DNA of 60,077 nucleotides from Diphasiastrum complanatum (GCA_029204225.1 MU833175.1:1-60077), one strand, 5' to 3'. Shown: positions 32,813 to 44,395, counted from the stretch's first letter. Notes: a model not told the origin generated them from the letters alone. A program made the numbers and translations.

Positions 32813-34394
32813 TGCTAGAATTTTTCTAAAATTCAATTTTTAATGAGGATCTGTTTATTACCTTCTTGCAGAACTGTTGGCAGAACAAGTCTGTATGTTG
32901 TCGCTATAGTCTGCATTTTTACTCGTGAATTCCCACAGGCAAAAAATACAACACTGCATTTTTGCACGCATTTTATGACAGGCGACACTGGCGAGAAATG
33001 CGACAATGCATATTTACATGCAATCTCTGATAGCCAAAAAGAATGCGACACTTGCCTTTAAAATTGCAAGGGTGCCCTCCAAATGCCAAAGATTGCCCTT
33101 AACTAAAGACAAAGGCCAAAAGCCAAGGAGTGTCGCATCGTCCATCTGTGGATTTACTCATTACATCTTCATGCTCCAACAATGAACTGATCTATTGATT
33201 ATTTTAGCAGCTGTTAAATGACCTTGTATTTGTAAAGTTAAGATAGCACAAGATCTTCCAGTTGGTATATACGTCAATGAGCGATTGAAGAAAAAGTGAG
33301 GTGGACCTGCTCAGCATTCACATTCTTCCTGCAATAGGCAATAGCAGCTGACATTTCTATGTCAGTGATTCATGTAGTATTACTACGGTGATGTTTCCAC
33401 CTTCCATCACTTGTTGTATTGTAGTATTCTACAATGTGGCACACTGCTGCGGATTCACTTTGTTCTTATGTAGTAATTAACAGCAGCTAGCATTTCTACG
33501 TCAATGATTCACACATCAACATTGTAGCTATGTGCAAATGTATTGTCCAACCAATTATTTGATGTACATATTTTATTGTGCCATTCTTTTTCTGTTATTG
33601 CAAGAATGCTATTCTTTATGTCTTGTTTCTGCTAAGTGCATGGTGATCTTCGACACCTCAGTCACTGGCTTAATCTATTGCATTTGTGACTGTTAAGTAG
33701 CTCTCTTTCTAAGTGATTGCGTCCACTGATCACAAGTAGTTCTACATGCAATTAGAACGATTCATGCACTAGCAACGACATTCTTAAACACACACACTGT
33801 ACATGACCCATTCATGCTCTTTCACACTATTGACTCACATAGTTCATCCATTTAAAACATATGAGACAAACATTGTAGATGCCTTCGCGCATCGATTCTT
33901 TTTCTTTTGGACAGATCGTGATTAGCTTTGGGAAGCACGCGGTTATGCCCGCTATTGTCTTGTGCTCACCTCCTTAATTGACTTGTATATTTTGTTATAC
34001 ATAATTTGATTACAGCTCTGTCTGTTTCTGCGTTCAGATTCGTGTCAATACTGCAATGCTTTTCTATGTTCTTTATGGCTGTCTATTTGCTTTGTCTGGT
34101 TGTCTACTCATCGCTTCCACAAATTTATTGTTCGTGACTGATAATTTGTCTAGCTGTTCGTGACAAATTATCTTTCTGATGTTTTGATATTTGGCTACGT
34201 AATTAGATAGAACAAGATTTCTATCACTAATGTTCTGTTCAAATCTGATAGGCGTAGTCATGCTTGAGAAAAGAGCGTGATAACTTATTCCGTTGCACAC
34301 GAACACTTTCCATTCGAGTTCGTTTCTCTTTCGAGTTTCAAGTTCACTCCTTTTTGTGTTTGTTTCGTTTTTTGTTATCCTCTTTCTCCAACAC
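32813..34394 (+). repeat. 3' LTR of the non-coding element, about 600 bases longer than the 5' LTR
   Basis: It starts TGCTAG and ends CCAACA, 1582 bases. The segment at about 33304-33912 has no counterpart in the 5' LTR. Within it a block of about 33 bases is repeated (agcagctgacatttctatg near 33345, agcagctagcatttctacg near 33482). Either the 5' LTR lost this part or it entered the 3' LTR later. Confidence 0.85.
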
Positions 34395-34461
34395 CTATAT
34401 GATTCTACTACATGAAAAGTACATTTATTTCACATGTGAGAATAGGCTCCACACATGTGTA
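34395..34461. repeat. LTR fragment of the 40487-45215 family, right part
   Basis: It begins with the duplication CCTAT (34395-34399) and continues the LTR interrupted at 31122, through ggctccacacatgtgt. Similarity fades at about 34461. Confidence 0.75.
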
Positions 34462-34544
34462 ATCATAATAAGTACAAGTCATTATTTACAATGTTTGCCT
34501 TGCCAATTTTCACAAGCATTACTATCCTTGCTTTGTAGGAAGAT

Positions 34545-35490
34545 GATAGACACTTACGTGGTAGTTGCATTGATGATATCATTATTGCCAAAATGGCATT
34601 GAAGAAGATTTAGGCCTTCTGCATTTCATTCTAGGCATATAAGAGTAGTTATAGAATTTAATTTCACCTTCATTATCAATCAAAATATGCTACTCCATTG
34701 CTTAATAGATTTGGTGTAAAGGAATGCAAAAGTATAGAACTTCCATGGAGCATGTTGTAATAGTTCCTACAAAAGATAATGAAGCATCCTTTGATCCTAT
34801 GAGGACATCAATCATTTTAGAAAATCCATTGCCTCCTTATATATGCATCACTATTACAAGACCCAATCTTAGCTATAACGTGGCTAAGTTGCGTCAATTT
34901 ACGCAAAGTCCATCAATCATCCTTTGGAAAATATAGTAAGAGGGTCCTTAGCTACATCTAAGGTACCATAGATTATGGCATATTGTAGTGAGGCTTTGAT
35001 ATTTATGTGATTACATTTTTAGATGTTTTCTTTACATATGATATTGTGGATAGAACGTCCACAAGTGTCTTTGCAACTTTTATTTGTAAAAGTGTTATGT
35101 CGTGGTTGTCTAAAAGGCATGACACTATCTCTTTATCTTGAACTGAATCTAAGTACAAGGCATTGGCTACTACAACAAAGGAGATTATTTGGTTGAAGAG
35201 GTTTTTGGGGGAGCTTAAAGTTCAAAATGATCAAATCTCCACCATATTTTGTGACAATCAGTCCTCACAACATCTTGCTACCAATCTCATTTTCCATGCA
35301 AGATTTGAGTATATTGAGGTAGCACATTAGTTTGTGAGAGAGAAGGTCCAACTCCAACATGTCTTAAGCATTGATTTGTGGCTGATATATTTTACCAAGC
35401 CTTTGTCAAAAGGCCCTTGCATGAAGATAAGGTCAGCCTTACAAGTTGTGACTAAGAGTATGTTAGAACTAGTAAGTTAAATTTGAGGAG
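34545..35490 (+). pseudogene. Copia RT C-terminus and RNase H
   Basis: The plus strand reads CIDDIIIAK (RT catalytic motif with Cys for Tyr), QSKYATPLLNRFGVKECK, ITRPNLSYNVAKLRQFTQ, then RNase H: FICKSVMSWLSKRHDTISLSS, YKALATTTKEIIWLKRFL, FCDNQSSQHLATNLIFHAR and FTKPLSKGP. Stops and shifts break it in many places. It ends in MLELVS and the purine tract ATTTGAGGAG (35481-35490). Confidence 0.82.
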
Positions 35491-36576
35491 TGTGAAAAAT
35501 GCGAATCCTACTTGACTAGTTTTGGTCATTCTTGTAAATTTTGGTATGGATATAGTGGACCAAGACCTCCACTTTGATGTAATATGCATGTCTTGTATAA
35601 ATTAGGGTCACTTGTCATGTGTGATTACTTTGGAACGTCAGTACACGTTTGTCATCTAGTGGGGAGAATCAAGCCCCCTATTTTGTAGAGAATCTAGACA
35701 AGTTTGTGTCGTAAGTTTGGTGGCTCATCAAAGTCAAGGAATAAATGAAAAATGTATATTTTGAACTGTTTGCAAGCGTTATACTCATACATGCTTTATA
35801 TCTAGCCTTATAGGCAAGGTTTTGAACTACTATTGGCAAACTTAGTGTAAGGGTCGAGTAAACATAGATTCAACTAAGAAGAGGTGAAACTTTATATTTT
35901 ATTGGGGTATACTACAATCAATCTTGATCTGCTTCAACTAGGTCTTTCCCTCAATAAATTTTCCAAAATAGACCTCTATTTTTGTGCATATGTTGTTGTC
36001 AAGTAGTTTTTTCTCTTGCGTTTCTTAGGTCCTATCATTTATGTCTATTTTTCTTCAAAACATATACAATAGAGCATTTATAATTGATTGAGGAAACTTA
36101 CCACTAATAAATAGCTGATATTTCATGCTACAAATAAACTTTCTCAACTAACTTGGAATATAAGCATGCTAAGGGATTCCAGCTAGTGCCATTCAAACAT
36201 TCATTTTAATCTAAGCTTGTATTATGGCGTCTTATGAAGTGATTCAAAATTTATTGCATTGTCCTTGTATCACACACATACTTGATCAATAATGCGAGAA
36301 GTATTGTAGTCATTATAAATCCTTCATAAAATCGAATAGACTATACAAACTTATATAGTCTTCCTCCCGTTATGCCTTTGGCTATACCAAAGATAAACCT
36401 TCTCGATCAAGCATAAATCAACGTAGAACTCAACATGATGTCCATCATCTTTCAAATCATAAATATTGAATCATGAAATTTGGGACTACTTTCATGAACA
36501 TTGTAATATTTTGAGTTGCAAAATGTGTGATCACTAAATTTGTAGATGTATAAAACATGAATACCGAATTGTGAGA
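35491..36576 (+). repeat. 3' LTR of the preceding copia remnant plus unassigned AT-rich DNA
   Basis: TGTGAAAAATGC at 35491 follows the purine tract, so an LTR starts there. Its right end cannot be fixed because no second copy is present. No gene is visible up to 36576. Confidence 0.55.
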
Positions 36577-36827
36577 TGTTAGAAATCAATGATAAACTTC
36601 ATTGTTACTGTTTACGATGTACATTAATGTTGACAGCTGTTACCAACTGTAATTAGCCGTAGGCTAGTCTATTAGTCTATTCTCTCTATCAGGGTTCAGG
36701 GTTTATATGTACATTTTATATTCAATATGAAGGTAGTGTGATAGAGTGACAGTGCATGTTCTTCTTCCGCCTTCTTGTGGTGATTGTTTATGGTGAATGC
36801 TTGATGTTGCATATCTAATTCTTGACA
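36577..36827 (+). repeat. 5' LTR (251 bases) of the copia element at 36577-46550
   Basis: The right edge is firm: it ends TTGACA directly before TGGTATCAGAG. The left edge TGTTAG at 36577 is the nearest fitting start. A likely promoter region (ttatatgtacattttatatt, near 36702) lies inside. Short LTRs of this size are usual for several plant copia lineages. Confidence 0.65.
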
Positions 36828-36842
36828 TGGTATCAGAGTAGC
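36828..36842 (+). promoter_or_regulatory. Primer-binding site for initiator tRNA-Met
   Basis: TGGTATCAGAGTAGC differs from the common TGGTATCAGAGC at one base within the first twelve. Confidence 0.85.
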
Positions 36843-37007
36843 AATAGTCCTACGTGTCTGATCAGTGGATACAGCTTGTCACACGCTCCACAAAGAAGTG
36901 AGAAAGTCCTTCACGGGAGGTGAAAGCTTGGAGAGATAAAACGGCTGGAAGAAATCATTTCTTGGTGTATTTTGCAGGTTTGGAGCTCATAATCATCAGT
37001 GGGAAAC

Positions 37008-37214
37008 GAAGACATAGTCCCGGAGGCATCAGAAAGGCCAGGGCAGCATTAAACAAGTTGAAAATCTGTTGAGTGGGGAGATTTTTATAATACTTCCTAG
37101 TTGTTGTGAAAAGCACAGTCTCGGAGGCCTCCAAAAGGCCAGGGCAGCATCAGACAGATTGAAAATCTGTTGAGTGGGGGAGATTTTTACAATACTTCGT
37201 AGTTGTTGTGGAAA
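37008..37214 (+). repeat. Leader tandem repeat 1: two copies of about 101 bases
   Basis: cggaggc...aaaggccagggcagcat and ttgaaaatctgttgagtgggg recur with a period of 101 (37021 and 37122). They lie in the untranslated leader between the primer-binding site and gag. Confidence 0.88.
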
Positions 37215-37470
37215 GTGCTATTTGTGTGAGAGATTTGCCAATAAATCTCTCATTTGTCTGTTTGGAGTACCACAAATCATACTAGATAGTGTCTAGTACT
37301 GTTATTCAGAGTTAGAAAGCTTCATACTTTTCACATTACTGATCTTTGTCTTTTGAACGATCACACATTTTAAAATCTTTGCAAAGAGGAGGCGGCGTAG
37401 TCGTCGCGCCGAAGTGGGAAATCTAGAATATTCTCTCTGAAAGTTCTTATATTCTCTCTTTTTATTTGTA

Positions 37471-37712
37471 CCAATATCGGATCCAAGCGCGCTAGCTGAA
37501 GAGAAACTCGAGCAGCCATATATCTGCGCTCCAGTCCGATATCGCATGTTCGTACCAATATCGGATCCAAGCGCAAGAGCTAAAGAGAATTCTTAGCAGT
37601 TGTACATCCGCGCTCCAGTTCGATATTGCATGCTCCAATATCGGATCCACGCGCACAAGTTAAAGAGGATCCTGAGCAGTTGTACTTTCGTGCTACATTC
37701 CGATATCAGGTG
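37471..37712 (+). repeat. Leader tandem repeat 2: three copies of 78-84 bases with inverted ends
   Basis: Units start with CCAATATCGGATCC at 37471, 37555 and 37635. Each ends with a CCGATAT block, so ATATCGGA near the start is the inverted complement of TCCGATAT near the end (37474-37481 and 37535-37542 in unit 1). Each unit could therefore fold on itself. The array lies about 110 bases before the gag start. Confidence 0.88.
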
Positions 37713-37820
37713 TATAACCGAAAAAAAATATTATACAATTCTGTGGCATGATAAAATTTGGAGACTAAGTTGTGTGTTCAGACTGAGCCATTTTTGTGAT
37801 CCGAACTTGTCTATCCAGTA

Positions 37821-38757
37821 ATGGCAACTCTAAGTGAGAGTGTCCTCAATGAGTCAACCAAATTGGAAGGAGCCGACAACTATGCAGTTTAAAAATTCAA
37901 ACCAAAGAATATTTTGATGAAAAATGAGCTATGGAAGATCGTGATAGGTGAAGAGACAAGGCCATTGATTGAAGAAGATCAATGGGCATTTGACAGGAGA
38001 AAATGGAAAGCACAGAATGTCATCAACTTATCATTTAGAGATGAAATTATTCACTACATTTTGGATTCAGAAGGACCAAAAGAAGCATGGGATACGTTGA
38101 AGGCATTGTTTGAGACCACAAACACATCTCGAGTGCTATTCCTGAAGACGAAGCTGCACACATTGCGGATGGATGATGGTGCAACTGTTGCTGATCACCT
38201 ACTGAAGATCAAAGAGATTCGTGACCAATTAGCAGCAGTTGGAGAGTGAGTATAGGATCGTGAGATCATCAGTTGACATTGAATAGTTTGAGTGAGTCAC
38301 ATCAGATGTTTGGGAAAATCTTCCAACCTATGAAGAGTTAGGTGGATTGCTTTTGCAGGAAGAACAACGTCAAGAGAACTTGAGTCATCACAACAAGGAA
38401 TTTGATCAAGCTCTTGCAGTCAAGGGACGTGGTGGTAGATTTGGTCGTGGAAGACACCAATCAAGAGGTGGAAACTCAAATCGTGGATCATTCCAACAAT
38501 TTCAAGAACAATCCAATGATGGCCCAAATCGAGGCAATTGGAATCAAGGCCGAGGTCAAGGATGCAGCCATTTCAGGCAAAATAAACTTGGAAATTGTAG
38601 GTATTGCAACAAACCTGGCCATTGGGAGCGTGAATGCTTCAAAAAACAGAAGGAGATGGAACAAAGAAAAGACAAAGGGCAAGTGAGAAACTATGTTGAT
38701 CAACATCAATTTGATGATTATTATTATGAAAACAATTATACTGATCAACATCAATAA
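37821..38757 (+). pseudogene. Copia Gag with RGG-rich region and zinc knuckle
   Basis: The start ATG at 37821 gives MATLSESVLNES. TAA at about 37890 falls where the family has Trp in the Y-x-x-W-K-F motif. The core then reads openly (37914-38249: DEIIHYILDSEGPKEAWDTL, LKTKLHTLRMDD). Two or more stops follow near 38250-38290. The C-terminal part (38347-38757) has an Arg/Gly-rich tract (GRGGRFGRGRHQSRGG) and an intact CCHC knuckle CRYCNKPGHWERECF, the RNA-packaging module. Confidence 0.86.
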
Positions 38758-39294
38758 GATGATGATCAATATGAAAATGATACAGGCGAGAGCTCAAAAT
38801 TGTTCATTACAGCATTAATGACAAGTGATGAAACCAAGGATACTTCGTACATTGATAGTGGTGCATCCAAGCACATGACTTCAAGGAAAGAGTGGTTTTC
38901 AGAACTCAAGAAAACTCACAATGGTGATGAAGTTGGACAAGCCGATGGCAAATTGTTATCTGTTAAAGGAGTTGGAGTGGTACTAGTGAAGTTAGCCAGC
39001 GGGAAGATGAAACGGATAAGCAATGTGCAATATGTACCTGGCTTAGCTAACAATCTACTATCTGTTGGGACGATGGCTGATCAACAACTCAAGGTTGAGA
39101 TTGATAGCGACAAATGTCTTGTCAAAGACATCAAGAATCACTACAAAGTGATTGCTACAGGAGCTAGAGTCAACGGGAATCGACTCTACAAATTGAATGC
39201 GAGATCTTTTGCTCAAGCTATAGTAAGCACAGTTGATAGTCGAAGTGATCTTTGGCATCAACGATTCGGTCATATTAGTGCTCAAAGTTTATAG
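38758..39294 (+). pseudogene. Copia protease and start of pre-integrase
   Basis: One frame, 38800-39294: SYIDSGASKHMT (active site coded at 38853-38867, intact), VKGVGVVLVKLASG, NVQYVPGLANNLLSVG, then NRLYKLNARSF and DLWHQRFGHISAQSL. A TAG at about 39292 interrupts the pre-integrase zinc region. The protease itself looks intact. Confidence 0.88.
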
Positions 39295-40486
39295 ATTCTC
39301 AAAAGAGGTAATCTAGTTATAGGATTGCCTGATATTTCTTTTGAAGGAAAAATTTGTGAAGGTTGTATTTTGGGAAAACAACACAGAGAGAGGTTTACCA
39401 AAAGTGGAGCAAGGAGAGCCAGTATCCTAGATCTTGTCCACAGTGATCTATGTGGACCTATGCAGACTAGATCTCTTAGTGGCTACTATTACTTTATTAC
39501 CTTCATTGATGATTATAGCAAATGCATTTGGATTTATTTCATAAGCAAGAAATCAGATGCTTTTGCTAAGCTCAAAGAATTCAAGGCATTAGTTGAAAAG
39601 CAAACAGTATGTTGCATCAAAACTTTGAGATCTGATGGAGGTGGTGAGTATTTTTTGACAGAATTTATTCATTTTTGCAAAGATCAAGGGATCAAGAGGC
39701 AGACTACAACACCTTATTCACCACAACAAAATGGAGTTGCAGAACGAAAGAGCAGATCTATTGTTGAGATGGCCAGGGCGATGCTCAAAGGCAAGGGTCT
39801 GCCAAACACCTTTTGGGCAGAAGCTTGTAGCACAACTATGCACATCCTGAATTGGTGTCCTACAAAATCTGTGGAAGGTAAGACAACTCATGAAGCTATT
39901 ACTGGAAAGAAACCTAATACTTCTCATTTGAGAGTATTTGGTTGTGATGCTTATGCTCATATTCCTGATGAGAAACGAAGGAAATTGGATGCAAAAGCTA
40001 TCAAGTGTATTTTCCTTGGATATGATGAGAAGGCCAAGACATACATGATGTATGACACAAATGCACAGAAGCCTGTAATTTCTAGGGATGCTACGTTTGA
40101 TGAAATGGGCCAAGGTGAACAATCTGAAGTAATCACTGAACCTTTTGATGAGGGAGCGAAAGTACAGGTCAAGAAGGAAGTGGATTTTGATATAGAAAAT
40201 CCATTGGACAAAGGCAAGCCTGATGCTGAAATTCCCAAGAGAGTGCCTAAATGGTACTTATCAGTCACAGATGGTGCAAAGAAGGGAGATACTCCCGAAT
40301 CTAGTGAGCAGGGAGAGCTTAGAAGATCAAGTAGAAATTGAAAACCTCCTGCAAGATTAGAGATGAAATTATCCCTAATGGGATCCATCTTAATGGCTCA
40401 AGAACCTAAAACTTTCAACGAAGCAAAGGAACACAAGGAGTGACATGCAACTACGGAAACAAAAATGGAGGCTATATCGAAGAACA
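39295..40486 (+). pseudogene. Copia integrase (338 codons open) and first part of RT
   Basis: The longest open frame in the window (39325-40341). The zinc region ends in CEGCILGKQHRERF. The catalytic core is complete: HSDLCGP, LRSDGGGEYFL and NGVAERKS. The C-terminus has HILNWCPTKS, LRVFGCDAYAHIPD and FLGYDEKAKTYMMYD. It runs to a stop at 40339-40341 after RRSSRN. RT N-terminal sequence (EPKTFNEAKEHKE) leads up to the insertion site. Integrase itself has all catalytic residues. Confidence 0.88.
40482..40486. repeat. Target-site duplication GAACA, left copy
   Basis: GAACA abuts the left LTR and recurs at 45216-45220 next to the right LTR. Confidence 0.88.
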
Positions 40487-41311
40487 TGTGCAAAAAGTAC
40501 AAAAAGGACCAAGAGTGGATCCTACCTCAAGAGGGATTGGTTGTCAGATTTCTTGATCTATCAATCTACTTGAGATTAAGATCAATCTAGATCAATTCTA
40601 GACACAAAATCCTAACAAGAACAATCATTAATTGAAGGTAGGTGTACTTTCTGGTTTCACACATGTGAAACACTGTCTGAGTACGCACTCCAACCTGAAA
40701 ATCAAGTACACATTGATAGAACCTCAAAACAATCAAGAAAAATCAAGACAAATGGAGAGATTGACACAAAATTGCTTCCAAAACCAAGATTGGTGTCTCA
40801 CAATGATTATGGCCAAATGTGGCTCTATATATACAATAAGTGGAAGCTCGTGGTATTGATCATCCCTCTGATCCCACATGTGTGAAGGTGCTTTGTCATA
40901 TGATGATTCATCATGCAAAATCAACACTTAGACAAAACCTTCTATTTTGAGCACTTTTGGTCCATTTTCCTTCTATGTGGAGATCTATTTGGAAATCTTC
41001 TAGAAGTCAAAATTCACCTACTTCAGCTTATTCCACACATGTGAGCTGTCCTCTACACATGGGATATGACACCTAACCAAAGGATGTGGCTCATGCAATC
41101 AATAGATTGATGCCATGTGTCATATGTCTAGAAAACTAGTTTTTGGCCATTTTAGCCACTAGAACTTGAATTAAATCATATGTACAACATATATGATTAT
41201 GGTACATGACAAGTACACTAGTTTCGCACATGGGAATAGGCTCCACACATGTGTGTTTCTCTATATACAAGATTTTTGGCCTCTACCAAGCTTATTTTTG
41301 CATTTTTCACA
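40487..41311 (-). repeat. 3' LTR of the LARD-like element, with four CACATGTG palindromes
   Basis: 825 bases. CACATGTG occurs at 40660-40667, 40875-40882, 41036-41043 and 41246-41253. A TATA-like ctatatatac lies near 40822. CACATGTG is an E-box type site bound by plant bHLH factors; a role in transcription of the element is inference. Confidence 0.88.
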
Positions 41312-41344
41312 CTCCTCAAAAATCTAGCTTGGTAAATCTAGCTG

Positions 41345-42129
41345 ATGGAAAACATGATGATCTTGAACTTGAATCCATGGGCTGAATTGGTCTTTGTTGG
41401 TTCAAAAGGTGTGAAGATCAACCGATGAGCTTGATGTTGATCTGAAATCACCATATCCATGATAGTGCTTCTTTGATGTTGACATCTTTGATGAGCTTGA
41501 GAGCTTTGCACCATCCTAGCACCTCCAAAATTGATTCCTTCCAATTTTCATGTAGATGCTTGACCTTGAGGCTTGCTCCTTCTTCATGTGCATGCTCCAC
41601 ATGGGATATGCTTCTCCTTTCCTTGAAATGTGAGCTACATGGATTCAACCATATTTCTTGAGTTTCATTTTGGAATCACAATTTGAGAAGGTCTCTCCTC
41701 CTCAATCCTTGGCACATTTGAACCTTGAGATGACTCCTTAAGATCCTCTTCATGGTGCTCCTTTTTGATGGAAATCCGAGACCTCCATGTCTCATAATAC
41801 TCACAACAAGTATGACCATTCAATATGCACTTCTAATGTTATCAAGATTACTTATGCTAGAAACATAAGTCCAAAATCACTACAGCTTGGCATGATTTTT
41901 CCAATATTGAAATCAAAAGGTATTTCCATCTCAATAAGGGTAACTACTTGGTTATAGATATAAGAGTCCACTTTGGATGCTCACTTATTCTCATAAGAAG
42001 TTTACAACTTGCCTTTAAGATTGAAAACTTACAATTTTCATTTTTATGAATGAACACATCATTCATGATCTTATTGAAACCAAAAGATCCTACATTATGA
42101 AGATATTTATATTTTCTTGACTTCATATT
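41345..42129 (-). other. Internal region downstream of the zinc-knuckle frame, possibly decayed coding
   Basis: Several minus-strand stretches of 40-66 codons (41338-41544, 41448-41648, about 41690-41830 with EEDLKESSQGSNV, and 41944-42126) look richer in charged residues than random AT-rich DNA, but I recognise no domain. They could be a degraded pol or captured host sequence; neither is shown. Confidence 0.4.
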
Positions 42130-42810
42130 TTATGTAAGTTTACAAGGAAAACATGCTTTTCTATATTTTAAGGCATCACACTCAACTAGTATTGCCTTAA
42201 TCCACCTTTGAGATACAAAAATCTCTTCAAAGCAAAATGGTTCTTCATAAATTGACATGAGAGCATAAATGAAACTATTTTCATTTTGTGATTGTTGCTC
42301 CTTATTCTTGATTGATTTCTCTTGGATCATAACAATAAGTTTGACCTTATCTAAAGTTCTAAGCAAAATACTTTCCAAGGACACAAAATAAATCCAAGTT
42401 ACTTTCATGAAAGTGATATTATGCACTCCCAAATGAAAAATTTCAACAGATTTGACATGTGTTGTGATGGACTCTTGAAGACAAATCTTGCAAGTCCTTG
42501 AGAGACTCCAAGCCTCATTCACCTTTCCACAAAGGAAACACCTTTCCTTGGACTTGTCCTTCTTGTATTTGCATTTCGAACTTGAAGCTCCATCCTTTAC
42601 CTCGGCCCCCTTGCTTTGGTTCTCCTTGGATGGATTGGTCTTCTTTTTGTAGCATCTTGAGGAAAAATATCCTTCCTTGCCACAAAGGTTGCACTTAGGA
42701 TCCTTTCTTTCCTTCAATAGGATGCCACCTATTGATGCTATGTGAATAAAAACCTGTGATATGATTCTACAAATGTAATTTGTGACTCTCAAGAGACTAG
42801 ATTTGAACAT
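42130..42810 (-). CDS. Zinc-knuckle protein of the LARD-like element (Gag-like), 226 codons
   Basis: The first ATG of the frame is at 42810 (MFKSSLLRV). The protein has a CCHC-like knuckle CNLCGKEGYFSSRC in which the expected His is Tyr, a Lys/Ser-rich spacer, and a second Cys cluster CFLCGKVNE...CKIC with irregular spacing. The rest has no domain I know. Copia Gag proteins carry such knuckles, so a shortened Gag is the simplest reading. The frame is uninterrupted but the usual Gag core is not visible, so it may be a remnant. Confidence 0.5.
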   Translation of the reverse strand: MFKSSLLRVTNYICRIISQVFIHIASIGGILLKERKDPKCNLCGKEGYFSSRCYKKKTNPSKENQSKGAEVKDGASSSKCKYKKDKSKERCFLCGKVNEAWSLSRTCKICLQESITTHVKSVEIFHLGVHNITFMKVTWIYFVSLESILLRTLDKVKLIVMIQEKSIKNKEQQSQNENSFIYALMSIYEEPFCFEEIFVSQRWIKAILVECDALKYRKACFPCKLT

Positions 42811-44383
42811 CTTCAACAATCTAGAAGGATCTAGAAAAGATCTAGCTCACAAACCTAAGAATCAATCTTCACAGTATTGACTAGTCACTTGGAAACTTTG
42901 CTTTGATCATTAAGACAAAAGCACACAATCTTTGAATCAAATCACTAAAGAAATCAGACCCAATCTCCTATTGGACTCATCAAATACCAATGACTCTTTC
43001 TTTTAAAAGTTGAAATGGATATGAAAGATTTGACACCTAGATTTTCCTTTTTACTTGACTAGTTCTCTCAACACTTGAGATTCTTGAACAAAAGATGGGT
43101 TTTGTTTCAAACACCTGAAAATCAAACTTAATCACTTCTTTTGGACTCACTCTTTACCCAAATAATCTCATTCTTGAGATTTAGAATGAATTTGATTTTA
43201 TTTGAAAACAAACTATACCACCAATTTTTCACAAAGCTTAAAAATTAGACAACTAGAGATTCACAAAGATCTCAACCATGCATAAATACTCAAATATGGA
43301 CTCCTGCTCATTCTAGACATCAAATGGGATCACAAATTGACCCTCACACTCTCACAAAGGAAGTTGAATAGAACTAATTTGAGTTTCATACATACTATGT
43401 CAATTTTTGCTCAACAAATTGAATTCAATCACTCTTATTGGATTCCACCAATTACTCTACTTTTTAAGACTTGGAATGAAATTCAAAATCAAAAGTTGAG
43501 ATTTTTCTCACTAAGATATTGTGCTTCAAAGATCTAATTCCACTTAGAAAGATTTGATCACTTAGGAAGAGACAAACTCTCCACCAATAACAACACAAAA
43601 TGAGCTTCTAGATCTTGCCCTCTACAAAGGAAGGAACTCTTAGAAAATTGGATCTCTCTCTACACATTTGCCATAGACACCTTAATGACTCTTCTCAAAC
43701 CTTACAATCACTCAAACAAATTAAGTAGGGCTGAACAATGTGACTTGGATCTCAATCTCTTTTCTAGAACTCTCAATTTAAGCCAATATATGTCAAATTC
43801 TACAAAAGATTTGCATAGATGCTCTATATGCACTAAAAACTCTCAAAGGTTTCACTTGGAGGACAGATCTAAGGATGTTTTCTAGCAAATTTATGCTTCT
43901 AAACTTGACCCTATCGCTCTTGAACAAATCTAGAGTGATGGTACAGTGGATTTCATCCTCTCACCTTGCATATCACTCCTTAATCTATGAATTTTGGCAA
44001 AACCACTCTCAAATTCAACATGCACTCAAATAATGCACCTAATTCAAGCTTCAATTTTAATTTTTTGGCTGATCTAATCCAATAACTAATCAAGGGATTG
44101 AATTTATATAGAAAATTCTTGATTTTGCACCAAAATCACTCAAATTGGGTATGTGAGTCAAATTCTACAATTTTTTGAGATTTCTCAATTAAAATCGGAG
44201 CGGTATGACCTCACACGTGTGAAAAGGGTTCCTACAGCCCACAACAAGATCTGGACCAAAAATTTTGAGGATAGCTATCAAATCAAACTCGCTACACAAA
44301 ATTTGACTAATTTCCAAAAAACTGCTAATTTTGGCTTGGATTTGGATTAACCCTATCAATTTCAACAAAATCTCTTGTACTAG
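42811..44383 (-). other. Long untranslated leader of the LARD-like element
   Basis: About 1.57 kb between the primer-binding site and the first long frame, without recognisable coding. It holds a ten-base palindrome CACACGTGTG at 44212-44221. Long non-coding leaders are typical for large non-autonomous LTR elements. Confidence 0.6.
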
Positions 44384-44395
44384 GCTCTGATACCA
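44384..44395 (-). promoter_or_regulatory. Primer-binding site for initiator tRNA-Met
   Basis: The complement reads TGGTATCAGAGC and abuts the inner end of the 5' LTR. Confidence 0.92.

Larger units (their letters stand above)
31123..34394 (+). mobile_element. Non-coding LTR element (LARD/TRIM-like), plus orientation
   Basis: A complete LTR insertion: 5' LTR 31123-32107, primer-binding site from 32108, internal region 32108-32812, purine tract, 3' LTR 32813-34394, with a perfect CCTAT duplication at 31118-31122 and 34395-34399. The internal region is only about 705 bases and shows no gag, protease, RT or integrase in any frame. Its LTR ends and primer-binding site resemble the copia family at 2912-8566. 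That fits a non-autonomous element moved by that family's proteins, which is inference. Confidence 0.88.
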
